A DNA stretch of 64,000 nucleotides from Inia geoffrensis (GCA_036417435.1 CM070910.1:19533501-19597500); one strand, 5' to 3'. Numbered from the stretch's first letter, positions 29,616 through 42,329 are shown. A program made the numbers and translations. The notes: a model not told the origin generated them from the sequence alone.

Positions 29616-31984
29616 ACCTCTGCTAGGCAGGGCATGGAGATATGGTGAGTGAATTTTAATATCCTGTATATAAACTCTGAGCTCTGGGACTTCATAGGTG
29701 AGAAGAAGTTCATGGTGGCTGTGTAATATCTGGGATATCTCTGCATGATCAGTGAGAAGGGAACTGATGGAGACACAATGGAGAAGTGAGTTGAGGCTCT
29801 GTTCCAAATGGTTCTTTCTTTTAACATTCTCTTAATCCTCTTCCCACCTTCTTTTTCTTCAGAGCATTTATTTAATGTGTTGCTTCAGCTAAAACGACCC
29901 AAAGTTTCGAGAACATCAATAAGAATGGTATTTAAATCAGAATAAACAGCATTTTTTTCTCTGATCTTGGACCAAACCACGGTCTACCATATGTCCAAAA
30001 TAAATTGTGTCAGATTAAAATAATCCAGGAATAAATATTACTGCAGTTACTCATTCCATCTTCCCCAGTACCTGACCCTCCATCATTTGCCAGAGAGCTG
30101 AATGGGAGCTGAAATGAAAATCCTTGCTGCTTTTAGATGACTTATTCATGTCCCCAGAAGCAGAATGGGGTTCTAATTTTAGGGAAAATTACAGAAAATA
30201 TTGTTGCATGCTCACACAGTTGGGAGGGAGAGATGCTATGGAAAGTTTTTTTTTTTTCAAAAAGTGGTAGGACAACTAAATGTTCCTTTGTGCTCCTGTA
30301 GAGACAAAATAATCAGCTGGATAAAGCATTAGTTTAAAGCAGTATAACATTTTGTGGTGGGGAGTTTAGGGGAATGAAATGCATATGGTGCAGATTTTAT
30401 ACTTCATTAATTATGTTTCTTTGTGTAAAGATAATGCTCATGAGCATTTGGGACATGAGAGTGAATGAGAAAAAGATTTATAAATTGTGATTTGTAGAAA
30501 GCCAGAGATGGATTGCCTAATGAGATGAAAGAAGCCTGAGGAGGTTTCAACTTTCTGTGCAAGAGATGGGCTTGGCTGGCAGGTCAGGTCTGACTAGCTG
30601 TGTGGGTCGCTGCTGGGCGTGAGAGGTGGCTCTGTCTTGGTACCAGTGTTGGTGCCAGTGCTTCCATGCTCGTAAGCTCCTTAAAGTGTTTCATTATTCC
30701 AAGATGATCATCAATTTGAGTTTCATTCTGTAGAACATTTTCTCAGCTTTCTGCTCTGATGGTGGGATCATGGGCCAGTATCCAGCTAGTTGAGGTCTGC
30801 AGTGTATAGCCAGTATACAACAGAATGAGAAGCTTAACATTTTCAGTTCTACGACCTTCATGTTTTTAAATGGTAAATCATAACGTCACATTAACATAGA
30901 GCTTTATTCCGAATTTTAGCTAATTAAACCATAATCAGAGGAATGGTTACTTTGAAATCATTTCCTTTTTCAGTTTAGTTGTAAAAGGCTCTACGCTATT
31001 TCTAGGAGAAATAATAGATCATCATTTGATCTGTGATTGCCAACATTTCTGTATGTTATATTTGTAGATTTGTACCTTTGGGAAAGGTTAAATTAGCATT
31101 TACAGTTGTGTCTTTTGCCATAAGTTACCAATTCACTACCACCTTTATTGACTGCAATCACTAAAAATCTATTTGATGAGTGTGGAAGTCATTATCCAGA
31201 ACTAGAATAATTCAGGCTCCCGTATACAGAAAATTATATTTGGGAGTTAACACTGTTATTCCCATGATCTTAGATTCAGAACTATTCTGTACATCACCTA
31301 CTGAATTTTGAGGTTGTGCAAATTCTGAAGGTGGTGCAAAAGACATCGATTTAAAGTGTTGCTTTAAAACTTACTAGTTCAGGATAATTATGAGGAAGAA
31401 TTGAGTTAATATATAGGAACATTCTTTGTAAATGGAAGTGATAAATACTTTGTATTAAAAATATTGACAAGATTTTGTCATTAGTTTATTTATCTTTATT
31501 ATTTTTTGGTGACATTTCACATTTTATTTGCAATGAAGGAGTATCCCATAAAAAATTTATTAGAAGTCCTTTACCCCTGAGGTGTGTATAGTTTTTTGCA
31601 CAGACTTCTGTCTTTACTTAATCTGTTTAGTAATCTGAATCTGAAATTTTCACTTGATAATGTTGTCTTTTGATTGTGGTTGAAGAGGTTTTATTATTTC
31701 TCAGAGAGATGTACTTAGAGTTTATTAGTGGATCAAACTAATTAGGTGTGGGCAATGTAGAGGGACATAATCCAAATCAAACTTAATAAAGTAACTCTTC
31801 TAGGTAGTCTGCTATTACAAAGGGAAAAAATGCCATAAAAATACAAATATATTAATATCATTAAACCTCGAATTTCAGTATTATTTAAAACCTTATTTTG
31901 GTTTTAGCCTTTGAGAAAGGATCTCTTTACTTTCCCTAACGCAATTAGAAAAAACAACCCCTAAGAAATCATAATCAGTATTGA
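29616..31984. other. Unique intron sequence, no gene recognised
   Basis: 2.4 kb with no recognisable repeat and no reading frame above about 72 codons. A locally GC-richer patch lies at 30560-30680. Unique, non-repeat intron 1 sequence of this kind is where enhancers or minor alternative exons would be sought, but no specific signal is visible. Confidence 0.45.
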
Positions 31985-32285
31985 TTCATTTATTCAACTC
32001 ATCTAACACAATTTTGAGGCTCAGTTATCCACCTGGAATTGCAATAAGTGCTGGGAAACAAAGATGAAAAATCACAGGTCTTGCATTTAAGAGACATATG
32101 CTAGCAGAGGGGGGAAAAAAAGGCTTTCAATCAAGTAAGGACTGTAACAGAAATCTGAAAATCTGTATGCAGTGTGTAATGGAGCAAGTTTATCTTGGTG
32201 GGAATTCAGGAAAGGGAGGAGGATGGGAAAGTCTCTATAGAAGGCAGAGTATTTTGAACTTGGTATTTAAAGAATAGAAGCTTCC
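31985..32285 (+). repeat. Ancient mammalian repeat, family not named
   Basis: 'gattcatttattcaactcat' with 'aataagtgctgggaaacaaa' and 'gtaaggactgtaacag' follows a common old-repeat pattern (attcaacaaatatttattga... type). It is strongly diverged. Confidence 0.4.
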
Positions 32286-32339
32286 CTCATTTATTTTCTT
32301 TCTGTAATTATGAAAATAAAAACAAAATTATTTTTTAAA

Positions 32340-32720
32340 ACCTGCCTGATGCGAATCCAACAGGAAATTGGTGCCCTGACTTTAGCCTCCACAAGTGAGA
32401 GTCATGGTTTTACTAAAGTGAGAAGGAAAAAGCCCAGATCTGAGGGCTCAGAGGCGCGTAAGCCTTTCAGCCTTTTGTGGAGGGGCTCCTTGGGAGTCCT
32501 GGGATGGGGTGGGGTGAGGTGTAGGAACATCAGTTTCTGGTAAAGGAATCCTGAGGGAGGTGCTTTAGGAGCACCTGGTGAGGAGGGTGGGAATGGGGTC
32601 TGCAGGGGTCTGGGGGCATCCACAGGAGGGCCTTCTTTCTTGGGATCTGGAGGACTTGGGCAGAGATAGCCTGTCTTGCTGCATTGCTCATTTTGAGCTG
32701 TCTCTGTTGGCATCTTTTCT
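32340..32720. other. GC-rich patch of unknown origin
   Basis: About 380 bases much richer in G and C than the surrounding intron, with overlapping reading frames on both strands (77 codons plus, 103 codons minus, Pro-rich). No protein is recognised. It could be a decayed retrocopy, an exapted exon or a regulatory element. Confidence 0.4.
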
Positions 32721-32764
32721 TTTTCTTAAAATGTAACTCAAGTAACTCTTTGGTGAAGTTTCTA

Positions 32765-32809
32765 GGTACATCAATGATTCCCCAACCTGACTGAGCATTA
32801 GGATCACCA

Positions 32810-32849
<40 letters not shown>

Positions 32850-33090
32850 GGTACGCCGGCCTCTCACTGTTGTGGCCTCTCCCGTTGTGGAGCACAGGCT
32901 CCGGATGCGCAGGCTCAGCGGCCATGGCTCACGGGCCCAGCCACTCCGCGGCATGTGGGATCTTCCCGGACCGGGGCACGAACTCGTGTCCCCTGCATCG
33001 GCAGGCGGACTCTCAACCACTGTGCCACCAGGGAAGCCCCAACCAGGGGAGCTTTTTAAACATACAGATTCTTGGGTCAGTCACAGACTA
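32765..33090 (-). repeat. Old DNA-transposon-like (MER5/Charlie-type) fragment around the SINE, tentative
   Basis: The flanks 'gcattaggatcaccagggga' and 'gctttttaaacatacagatt' with 'cttgggtcagtcac' join into the familiar 'agaatcacctggggagctt...aaaatacagattc' repeat. The SINE at 32821 sits inside it. Confidence 0.4.
32821..33042 (-). mobile_element. CHR-type SINE
   Basis: Poly(T) of about 27 bases, then a CHR body ending 'ccagggaagcccc'. The perfect 14-bp target duplication CCAGGGGAGCTTTT is at 32807-32820 and 33043-33056. The long intact tail suggests youth. Confidence 0.95.
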
Positions 33091-33126
33091 CAGAATATCC
33101 AAGGATGAAGCTTGGAAATCCATATT

Positions 33127-33425
33127 TTTTTGTTGTTGTTGCCACTGTATTTATTTATGTGGGTATAGTTGCTTTACAATGCTGTGTCAGTTTCTGCTGT
33201 ACAGTGAAGCGAATCAGCTATACGTATACATATATCCCCTCCCTCTTGGACCTCCCTCCCACGCCCATCCCAACCATCTAGGTCACCACAGAGCACCAAA
33301 CTGAGCTCCCTGTGCTATTCAGCAGGTTCCCACAAGCTATCTATTTTACACATGGTGGTGTATGTATGTCAATCCTAATCTCCCAATCCATCCCACCCCC
33401 CTTTACCCCCGTGTCATGTGTCCAT
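33127..33425 (-). mobile_element. L1 3' end fragment (cetartiodactyl type)
   Basis: 'gtatagttgctttacaatgc', 'tgtgtcagtttctgctgtac' and 'gcaggttcccacaagctatc' are the 3'UTR of a cetartiodactyl L1 subfamily read antisense. It is 5'-truncated. Confidence 0.8.
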
Positions 33426-33429
33426 ATGT

Positions 33430-34380
33430 TTCTAACAGTTTTACTGAGATATAATTCACATATCATAAATTTCACCCCTTTAAATTGTACAGTTAAGTGA
33501 TTTTCAGCCTATTCACAAAGTTGTGTAACCACCAACACCAATTCCCCGATATTTTCACCACTCCAAAAAGAAACCCTGTACTCATTACTAATCAGTTCCC
33601 ATTCCTCCCTCCCCCATCCTCCGGCAAACACTAACGTACTTTCTGTCTCCATGGATTTGCCTGTTCTGGGTATTTCGTATAAATGGAACCATACAATACG
33701 TAGCCCTGTATAACCTACTTCTTTCACTTAGCATAATGTTTTCAAAGTTTCATGCATGTTGTAGCATGTCTCAGTTCTTCATCTCCTTTTATTGCTGAGT
33801 AATATTTCATTGTGTGGATGCACCACATTTTGTTTATTCATCAGCCCATACAGACATAGAGGTTACTTTCACTTTTTGAATTATGCTGCTATGAACATTT
33901 GTGCGCAAGTTTTTGTGTGGATGGATGTTTTTACTTCTTTTGGGTGTATACCCAAAAGTGGAATTGCTGAATCATATGATAACTCCATTGTTTAACTTTT
34001 GAGGAACTGCCAAACTGTTTTCCAAAGTGCCTGCAGCATTTTACTTTCCCACCAACAGTGTATGAGAGTTTCTGTTTCTCACATCCTTGACAGTGCTTGT
34101 TATTTTCTGTATTTTTTATTTTAGCCATCCCAGAGGGTGTGAAGTGGTATTTCATTGTGGTTTTGGTTTGCATTTCCCAAATGATTGATGATCTTGAGCA
34201 TCTTTTCATATGCTTATTGGCCATTTGTCAATCAGAAGATACACGTGTCTGTGTATCTTCTTGGAGAAATGTCTGTTCACATCTTTTTACCCATTTTTAA
34301 TTGGGCTATTTGCCTTACAGATGTTGAGTTATTGAGAGTCCATGTTTTTATTTTATTTTATTTTGTTTTCTATTGCATTC
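33430..34380 (-). repeat. Old L1 (L1MA/MB-like) 3'UTR and ORF2 end
   Basis: Starts with 'gttttactgagatataattc' and 'aaattgtacagttaagtga', then the ORF2 C-terminus read antisense: the frame 33931-34224 (minus) gives [18 protein letters not shown] and [11 protein letters not shown], the usual L1 end with a decayed cysteine motif. Confidence 0.8.
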
Positions 34381-34508
34381 CTTTTTTTTTTTTTAACATC
34401 TTTATTGGAGTATAATTGCTTTACAATGGTGTGATAGTTTCTGTTTTATAACAAAGTGAATCAGCTATACATATACATATATCCCCATATCCCCTCCCTC
34501 TTGCCTCC
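34381..34508 (-). mobile_element. Short 5'-truncated L1 3' end
   Basis: Poly(T) followed by 'aacatctttattggagtata' and 'caatggtgtgatagtttctg', the same 3' end as the inner L1 and the L1 at 34863, cut off after about 125 bases. Confidence 0.85.
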
Positions 34509-34852
34509 TGAGGTGGCATGGATGCAGATATTTGGATGGATAATAGAAAACTATGGGATAGGCAGCTGATACATCTAACTTGGGCTGAACATTGAAGCTT
34601 TTACTTTGAAATGCATGAATTGGTTTTGTATAGTGCTTCACTTGTTGTAAACAAGTAGGGCAATTTGGTTTAATGGAATTATCTGTTAAATACATTTATC
34701 CTTTCTTGGCCAACCCTAATATTAACATGTTCATCTTTCTGTGCACTACTGTTCAGTGTAAGTGCTCTTTAAGCTTCTTTCCTCGGACCACCTGTTATAT
34801 TATGTTCTTTCTTTGGAAGACCTCCTCCAATCCTGTGATGCTATAATTCTAG
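34509..34852. other. Unique intron sequence between L1s
   Basis: No gene or repeat recognised. Confidence 0.4.
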
Positions 34853-35289
34853 CTCTAATCCGTTTTTTTTTAACATCCTTATTGGAGTATAATTGCTTTA
34901 CAATGGTGTGTTAGTTTCTACTTTATAACAAAGTGAATCAGCTATACATATATCCCCATATCTCCTCCCTCTTGCGTCTCCCTCCCACCCTCCCTATCCC
35001 ACCCCTCTAGGTGGTCACAAAGCACTGAGCTGATCTCCCTGTGCTATGTGGCTGCTTCCCACTAGCTCTCTATTTTACATTTGGTAGTGTATATACGTCC
35101 ATGCCACACTCTCACTTCGTCCCAGCTTACCCTTCCCCCTCCCTGTGTCCTCAAGTTCATTCTCTACGTCTGCATCTTTATTCCTGTCCTGCCCCTAGGT
35201 TCTTCAGAACCAATTTTTTTTAGAATCCATATATATGTGGTAGCATAAGGTATTTGTTTTTCTCTTTCTAACTTACTTTGCTCTGTATG

Positions 35290-38200
35290 ACAGACTCTAG
35301 GTCCATCCAGCTCACTACAAATAACTCAATTCCATTTCTTTATATGGCTGAGTAATATTCCATTGTATATATGTGCCACATCTTCTTTATCCATTTACCT
35401 GTTGATGGACACTTAGATTGCTTCCATGTCCTGGCTATTGTAAATAGAGCTGCAATGAGCATTGTGGTACATGACTCTTTTTGAATTATGGTTTTCTCAG
35501 GGTATATGCCCAGTAGTGGGATTGCTAGCAGATATGGTAGTTCTATTTTTAGTTTTTTAAGGAACCTCCGTACTGTTCTCCATAGTGGCTGTATCAATTT
35601 ACATTCCCACCAACAGTGCAAGAGGGTTCCCTTTTCTCCACACCCTCTCCAGCATTTATTGTTTGTAGATTTTTTAATGATGGCCATTCTGACTGGTGTA
35701 AGGTGATACCTCATTGTACTTTTGATTTGCATTTCTCTAGTGATTAGTGATGTTGAGCATCCTTTCATGTGTTCGTTGGCAATCTGTATGTCTTCTTTGG
35801 AGAAATGTCTATTTAAGTCTTCTGCCCATTTCTGGATTGGGTTGTTTGTTTTTTTGATATTGAGCTGCATGAGCTGCTTATACATTTTGGAGATTAATCC
35901 TTTGTCAGTTGCTTCATTTGCAAATATTTTCTCCCATTCTCAGGGCTGTCTTTTTGTCTTATGTTTTCCTTTGCTGTGCAAAAGCTTTGAAGTTTCATTA
36001 GGTCCCATTTGTTTATTTTTGTTTTTATTTCCATTTCTGTACGAGGTGGGTCAAAAAGGATCTTGCTGTGATTTATGTCATAGAGTGGTCTGCCTATGTT
36101 TTCCTCTTAAGAGTTTTATAGTGTCTGGTCTCAAATTTAGGTCTTTAATCCATTTTGAGTTTATTTTTCTGTATGGTGTTAGGGAGTGTTCTAATTTCAT
36201 TCTTTTACATGTAGCTGTCCAGTTTTCACAGCACCATTTATTGAAGAGGCTGTCTTTTCTCCATTGTATATTCTTGCCTTCTTTATCAAAAATAAGGTGA
36301 CCATATGTGCGTGGGTTTATCTCTGGGCTTTCTATCCTGTTCCATTGAGCTATATTTCTGTTTTTGTGCCAGTACCATACTGTCTTGATTACTGTAGCTT
36401 TGTAGTATAGTCTGAAGTCAGGGAGCCTGCTTCCTCCAGCTCCGTTTTTCATTCTCAAGGTTGCTTTGGCTATTCAGAGTCTTTTGTGTTTCCATACAAA
36501 TTGTGAAATTTTTTGTTCTAGTTCTGTGAAAAATGCCATTGGTAGTTTGATAGGTATTGCATTGAATCTGTAGATTGCTTTTGGTAGGATAGTCATTTTC
36601 ACAATGTTGATTCTTCCAATCCAAGAACATGGTATATCTCTCCATCTGTTGGTATCATCTTTAATTTCTTTCATCAATGTATTATAGTTTTCTGAATACA
36701 GGTCTTTGTCTCCTTAGGTATGCCTAGATATTTTATTCTTTTTGTTGCAATGGTAAATGGGAGTGTTTCCTGAATTTCTCTTTCAGATTTTTCATCATTA
36801 GTGAATAGGAATGCAAGAGATTTCTGTGCATTAATTTTGTATCCTGCTACTTTACCAAATTCATTGATTAGCTCTAGTAGTTTTCTGGTAGAGTCTTTAG
36901 GATTCTCTATGTATAGTATCATGTCATCTGCAAACAGTGACAGCTTTACTTCTTCTTTTCCAATTTGGATTCCTTTTATTTCTTTTTCTTCTCTGATTGC
37001 TGTGACTAAAACATACAAAACCATGTTGAATAATTTTGGTGAGAGTGGACAACCTTGTCTTGTTCCTGATCTTAGAAGAAATGGTTTCAGTTTTTCACCA
37101 TTGAGAACGATGTTGACTGTGGGTTTGTCATATATGGCCTTTATTATGTTGAGGTAAGTTCCCTCTCTGCCTACTTTCTGTAGGGTTTTTATCACAAATG
37201 CGTGTTGAATTATGTCGAAAGCTTTTTCTGCATCTATTGAGATGATCATATGGTTTTTCTCCTTCAATTTGTTAATATGGCTTATCACATTGATTGATTT
37301 GCGTATATTGAAGAATCCTTGCATTCCTGGGTTAAACCCCACTTAATCATGGTATATGATCCTCTTAATGTGCTGTTGGATTCTGTTTGTTAGTATTTGG
37401 TTGAGGATTTTTGCATCTATGTTCATCAGTGATATTGGCCTGTAGTTTTCTTTCTTTGTGACATCCTTGTCTGGTTTTGGTATCAGGGTGGTGGTGGCCT
37501 TGTAGAATGAGTTTGGGAGTGTTCCTCCCTCTGCTATATTTGGGAGAGTCTGAGAAGGCTATGTGTTCGCTCTTCTCTAAATGTTTGATAGATTTGCCTG
37601 TGAAGCCATCTGGTCCTGGACTTCTGTTTGTTGGAAGATTTTTAATCACAGTGTCAATTTCTGTACTTGTGATTGGTCTGTTTATATTTTCTATTTCTTC
37701 CTGGTTCAGTCTTGGATGGTTGTGCTTTTCTAAGAATGTGTCCATTTCTTCCAGGTTGTCCATTTTATTGGCATAGAGTTGCTTGTAGTAATCTCTCATG
37801 AACCTTTGTATTTCTGCAGTGTCAGTTGTTACTTCTTCTTTTTCATTTCTAATTCTATTGATTTGAGTCTTTTCCCTTTTTAAAAAAATTTATTTATTTT
37901 ATTTATTTTTGGCTGGGTTTGGTGTTCGTTGCCGCGCGCAGGCTTTCTCTAGTTGTGGAGAGCAGGGGCTACTCTTCGTTGCGATGTGTGGGCTTCTCTT
38001 GTTGCGGAGCACAGGCCCTAGGCACGCAGGCTTCAGTAGTTGCAGCACGTGGTCTCAGTAGTTGTGGCTCACGGGCCCTAGAGCACAGGCTTAGTAGTTG
38101 TGGCGCACAGGCTTAGTTGTTCCGTGGCATGTGGGATCTTCCCAAACCAGGGCTCAAACCCAGGTCCCCTGCATTGGCAGGCAGATTCTTAACCACTGCG

Positions 38201-39367
38201 TCACCAGGGTAGCCCATCTTCTCCCTTTTTCTCTTGATGAGTCTGGCTAATGGTTTATCAATTTTGTTTATCTTCTCAAAGAACCAGCTTTTAATTTTAT
38301 TGATCTTTGCTATTGTTTCCTTCATTTCTTTTTCATTTATTTCTTATCTGATCTTTATGATTTCTTTCCTTCTGCTAACTTGCGGTTTTATTGTTCTTTC
38401 TCTAATTGCTTTAGGTGTAAGTTTAGGTTATTTATTTGAGATATTTCTTGTTTCTTGATGTAGGATTGTATTGCTATAAACTTCCCTCTTAGAACTGCTT
38501 TTGCTGCGTCTCATAGGTTTTGGGTCATCGTGTTTTTGTTGTCATTTGTTTCTAGGTATTTTTTGATTTCCTCTTTGATTTCTTAAGAGATCCCTTGGGT
38601 ATTTAGTAGTGTATTGTTTAGCCTCCATTTGTTTTTATTCTTTACAGTTACTTCCCTGTAATTGAAATCTAGTCTCACAGTGTTGTTGTCGGAAAAGATA
38701 CTTGATATGATTTCAATTTTCTTAATTTTACAAGGCTTGAATTGTGACCCACGATATAATGTATCCTGGAGAGTGTTCCATGAGCACTTAAGAAGAAAGT
38801 GTATTCTTTTGTTGTTGGATGAAATGTCCTATAAATATCAATTAAGTCCATCTTGTTTAATGTATCATTTACAGCTTGTGTTTCCTTATTTATTTTCATT
38901 TTGGATGATCTGTCCATTGGTGAAAGTGGGGAGTTAAAGTCCCCTACTATGATTGTGTTACTGTCAATTTCCCCTTTTATGGCTGTTAGCATTTGCCTTA
39001 TGTATTGAGGTGCTCCTATGTTGGCTGCATAAATATTTACAATTGTTATATCTTCTTTTAGGATTGATCTCTTGATCCTTATATAGTGTCCTTTGTCTCT
39101 TGTAATAGTCTTGACTTTAAAGTCTATTTTATATGATATGAGAATTGCTACTCCAGCTCTGTTTTGATTTCCATTTTCCTGGAATATCTTTTTCCATCCC
39201 CTCACTTTCAGTCTGTATGTGTCCCTAGGTCTGAAGTGGGTCTCTTGTAGATAGCATATATCTGGGTCTTGTTTTTGTATCCATTCAGCCAGTCTGTGTC
39301 TTTTGGTGGGAGCATTTAATCCATTTACATTTAAGGTAATTATCAATATGTATGTTCCTATTACCAT
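35290..39367 (-). pseudogene. L1 ORF2 of the full-length element, broken
   Basis: ATG at 39367-39365 (MVIGTYILI). The endonuclease keeps LNVNGLNAPTKRHRL and CYLQETHF (230 uninterrupted codons, 38675-39367). The reverse transcriptase keeps [11 protein letters not shown] (222 codons, 36674-37342). The C-terminal motif [17 protein letters not shown] is intact (35340-35885). Between these are stops and frameshifts, and a SINE at 37882-38217. Confidence 0.9.
37882..38217 (-). mobile_element. CHR-type SINE, older long form, nested in L1 ORF2
   Basis: 'tggctgggtttggtgttcgt' start, repeated 'cagtagttgtggctcacggg' units, end 'accagggtagccc'. The imperfect target duplication is CTTTTCCCTTTT (37869-37880) versus CTTCTCCCTTTT (38218-38229). 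Confidence 0.92.
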
Positions 39368-39425
39368 TTTCTTAATTGTGTTCGCTTTGTTATTGTAAGT
39401 CTTTTCCTTCTCTTGTGTTTCCTGC

Positions 39426-40319
39426 CTAGAGAAGTTCCTTTAGCGTTTGTTGTAAAGCTCGTTTGGTGGTGTTGAATTATGTAAGCTTTTGCTTGTCTGT
39501 AAAAGTTTTAATTTCTCCATCAAATCTGATTGAGATCCTTGCTGGGTGGAGTAATCTTGGCTGTAGGTTTTTCCCTTTCCTCACTTTAAATATGTCCTGC
39601 CACTCCCTTCTAGCTTGCAGAGTTTCTGCTGAAAGATCAGCTGTTAATTTCATGGGGATTCCCTTGTATGTTATTTGTCGTTTTTCTCCTGCTGCTTTTA
39701 ATATTTTTTCTTTGTATTTAATTTTTGATAGTTTGATTAATATGTGTCTTGGCATGTTTCTCCTTGGATTCATCCTGTGTGGGACTCTCTGTGTTTCCTG
39801 GACTTGATCAGCTATTTCCTTTCCTATATTAGGGAAGTTTTCTACTATAATCTCTTCAAATATTTTCTCAGTCCCTTTCTTTTTCTGTTCTTATTCTGGG
39901 ACCCCTATAATTTGAATGTTGGTGCATTTAATGTTGTCCCAGAGGTCTCTGATGCTGTCCTGAATTCTTTTCATTCTTTTTTCTTTATTCTGTTCTGCAG
40001 TAATTATTTCCACTATTTTATGTTCCAGGTCACGTATCCGTTCTTCTGTCTCAGTTATTCTGCTATTGATTCTTTCTAGAGAATTTTTATTTTCATTTAT
40101 TGTTTTGTTCATCATTGTTTGTTTGCTCTTTAGTTCTTCTATATCCTTGTTAAACGTTTTTTGTATTTTCTCCATTCTATTTCCAAGATTTTGGATCATC
40201 TTTATTATCATTACTCTGAATTTTTTTTCAGGTAGACTGCCTATTTCCTCTTCATTTGTTTGGTCTGATGGGTTTTTACCTTGCTCTGTCATCTACTGTA
40301 TGTTTTTCTGTCTTCTCAT
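39426..40319 (-). pseudogene. L1 ORF1 of the full-length element, frame kept but three stops
   Basis: 298 codons from MRRQKNIQ at 40319 to a TAG at 39428-39426, with the frame preserved throughout. Premature stops occur at codon 9, after IQIIGVPE (about 39892, GAA changed to TAA) and after KQKLT (about 39476). The coiled coil (MEKIQKTFNKDIEELKSK) and RNA-binding part (MPRHILIKLSKIKYKEKILK) are readable. Confidence 0.88.
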
Positions 40320-42323
40320 TTTGCGTCACTTACTGTGTTTGGGGTCTCCTCTTTGCAGCCTGCAGGGTCGCAGTTCCTGTTGTTTTTAGTGTCTGCTGCT
40401 GGTGGCTAATGTTGTTTCAGTGGTTTGTGTAGGCTTCCTGGTGGAGGGGATTTGTGCCTGTGTTCTGGTGGATGAGGCTGGATCTTGTCTTTCTGGTGGG
40501 CAGGACCATGTCCGGTTGTGTTTTGGGGTGCCTGTGGCCTTATTATGACTTTAGGTCGGGCTGTGTTCCTGTCTTGGTAGTTGTTTGGCATAGGGTGTCC
40601 AGCACTCTAGCTTGCTGGTTGTTGAGTGGAGCTGGGTCTTAGTGTTGAGATGGAGATGTCTGGAGGATCTTTTGCCATTTGATATTACATGGAGCCTGGA
40701 GGTCTCTGGTGGACCAGTGTCCTGTACTCGCCTTTCCCACCTCAGAGACACAGGCCTGACACCCAGCCAGAGCACCAAGATCCTGTCAGCCACATGGCTC
40801 TGAAAAAAAGGGAGACAAAAAGAAAGGAAGAAAAAAATAAAATAATATAAAATAAAGTTTTTAAAATTAAAAATTAAAAAGGAATAAAAAGGAAAGAAAG
40901 GAAGAAGAGAGCAACCAAACCAAAAAACAGATCCACCAATTCTAACAAGTGCTAAAAACTGTACTAAAGGAAGAAGGAAAAACAAAAAACAAAAAACGGA
41001 CAGACAGTATCCTCGGACAAATGAAATGGTAAAAGCAAAGTTATATAGACAAAATCACACAAAGAAGCGTACACATACACACTCTCAAAAAGGGAAAAAA
41101 TATATATATTGTTGCTCCCAAAGTCCACCGCCTCAGTTTGGGATGATTCGTTGTCTATTCAGGTATTCCACAGATGCAGGTACATCAAGTTGATTGGGGA
41201 GATTTAATCCGCTGTTCCTGAGGCTGCTGGGAGAAATTTCCCTTTCTCTTCTTTGTTCTCACAGCTCCCGGGGCTCAGCTTTGGATTTGACCCCACCTCT
41301 GCGTGTAGGTCGCCAGAGGGCGTCTGTTCTTCATTCAGACAGGACGGGGTTGAAGGAGCAGCTGATTCGGGGGCTCTGGCTCACTCAGGCTGGCGGGGAG
41401 GGAGGGGTATGGATTGTGGGGCGAGTCTGCGGCGGCAGAGGCCAGCGTGACACGTGACATTGCAGCCGCCTGAGGTGCGCCGTGTGTCCTCCCGGGGAAG
41501 TCGTCCCTGGATCATGGGACCGTGGCAGTGGCGGGCTGCACAGGCTCCTGGGAGGGGTGGTGTGGAGAGTGACCTGTGCTGGCGCACAGGCTTCTTGGTG
41601 GCGGCAGCAGCATCCTTAGCGTCTCATGCCCATCTCTGTGTCCGCGCTGATAGCCGCGGCTCGCGCCCGTCTCTGGAGCTTGTTTAGGCTGTGCTCTGAA
41701 TCCCCTCTCCTCAAGCACCCTGAAACAATGGTCTGTTGCCTCTTAGGCAGCTCCAGACTTTTTCCCGGACTCCCTCCCGGCCAGCTGTGGTGCACTAGCC
41801 CCCTTCAGGCTGTGTTCACGCCGCCAACTCCAGTCCTCGCCCTGTGCTCCACCGGAAGCCTGAGCCTCAGCTCCCAGCCCTGCCCGCCCCGGCGGGTGAG
41901 CAGACAAGCCTCTCGGCCTGGTGAGTGCCGGTCGGCCCTGATCTTCTGTGCGGGAATCTCTCTGCTTTACCCCCTGCACCCCTGTTGCTGTGCTCTCCTC
42001 CATGGCTTCAAAGCTCCCCTCTCCGCCACCCTGCCTCCGCCCGCGAAGGGGCTTCCTAGTGTGTGGAAACCTTTCCTCCTTCCCAGCTCCCTCCCACTGG
42101 TGCAGGTCCCGTCCCTATTCTTTTCTTTCTGTTTTTTCTTTTTTCTTTTGGCCTCCCTAGGTATGAGGGGGAGTTTTTTGCCTTTTGGGAAGTCTGAGGT
42201 CTTCTGCCAGCATTCAGTAGGTGTTCTGTAGGAGCTGTTCCACATGTAGGTGTATTTCTGATGTATTTGTGGGGAGGAAGGTGATCTCCACGTCTTACTC
42301 TTCCGCCATCTTGAAGGTGTCCT
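40320..42323 (-). repeat. 5'UTR of the full-length L1, CpG-rich
   Basis: About 2.0 kb. The part at 41400-42060 is very GC- and CpG-rich and is absent from the L1 at 14988-16602. Such regions hold the internal promoter of L1s. No binding site can be assigned by eye. Confidence 0.85.
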
Positions 42324-42329
42324 CTCTAA

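Larger units (their letters stand above)
34863..42323 (-). mobile_element. Full-length L1 with a nested SINE
   Basis: 7.46 kb including a 0.34-kb SINE, so about 7.1 kb of L1. The 3' end has poly(T) at 34863 and 'aacatccttattggagtata'. The 5' end, 'gccatcttgaaggtg', is at about 42323. The flanks CTCTAATCC (34853-34861 and 42324-42332) continue as GTTTT and CTTTT, giving a target duplication of about 14 bases with one mismatch. The order 5'UTR, ORF1, ORF2, 3'UTR is complete and antisense to EPM2A. Coding capacity is lost. Confidence 0.92.

Noticed and set aside
41626..42231. 201-codon plus-strand frame near the L1 5' end
   Set aside because: It lies wholly within the CpG-rich L1 5'UTR, antisense to the element, with no domain.
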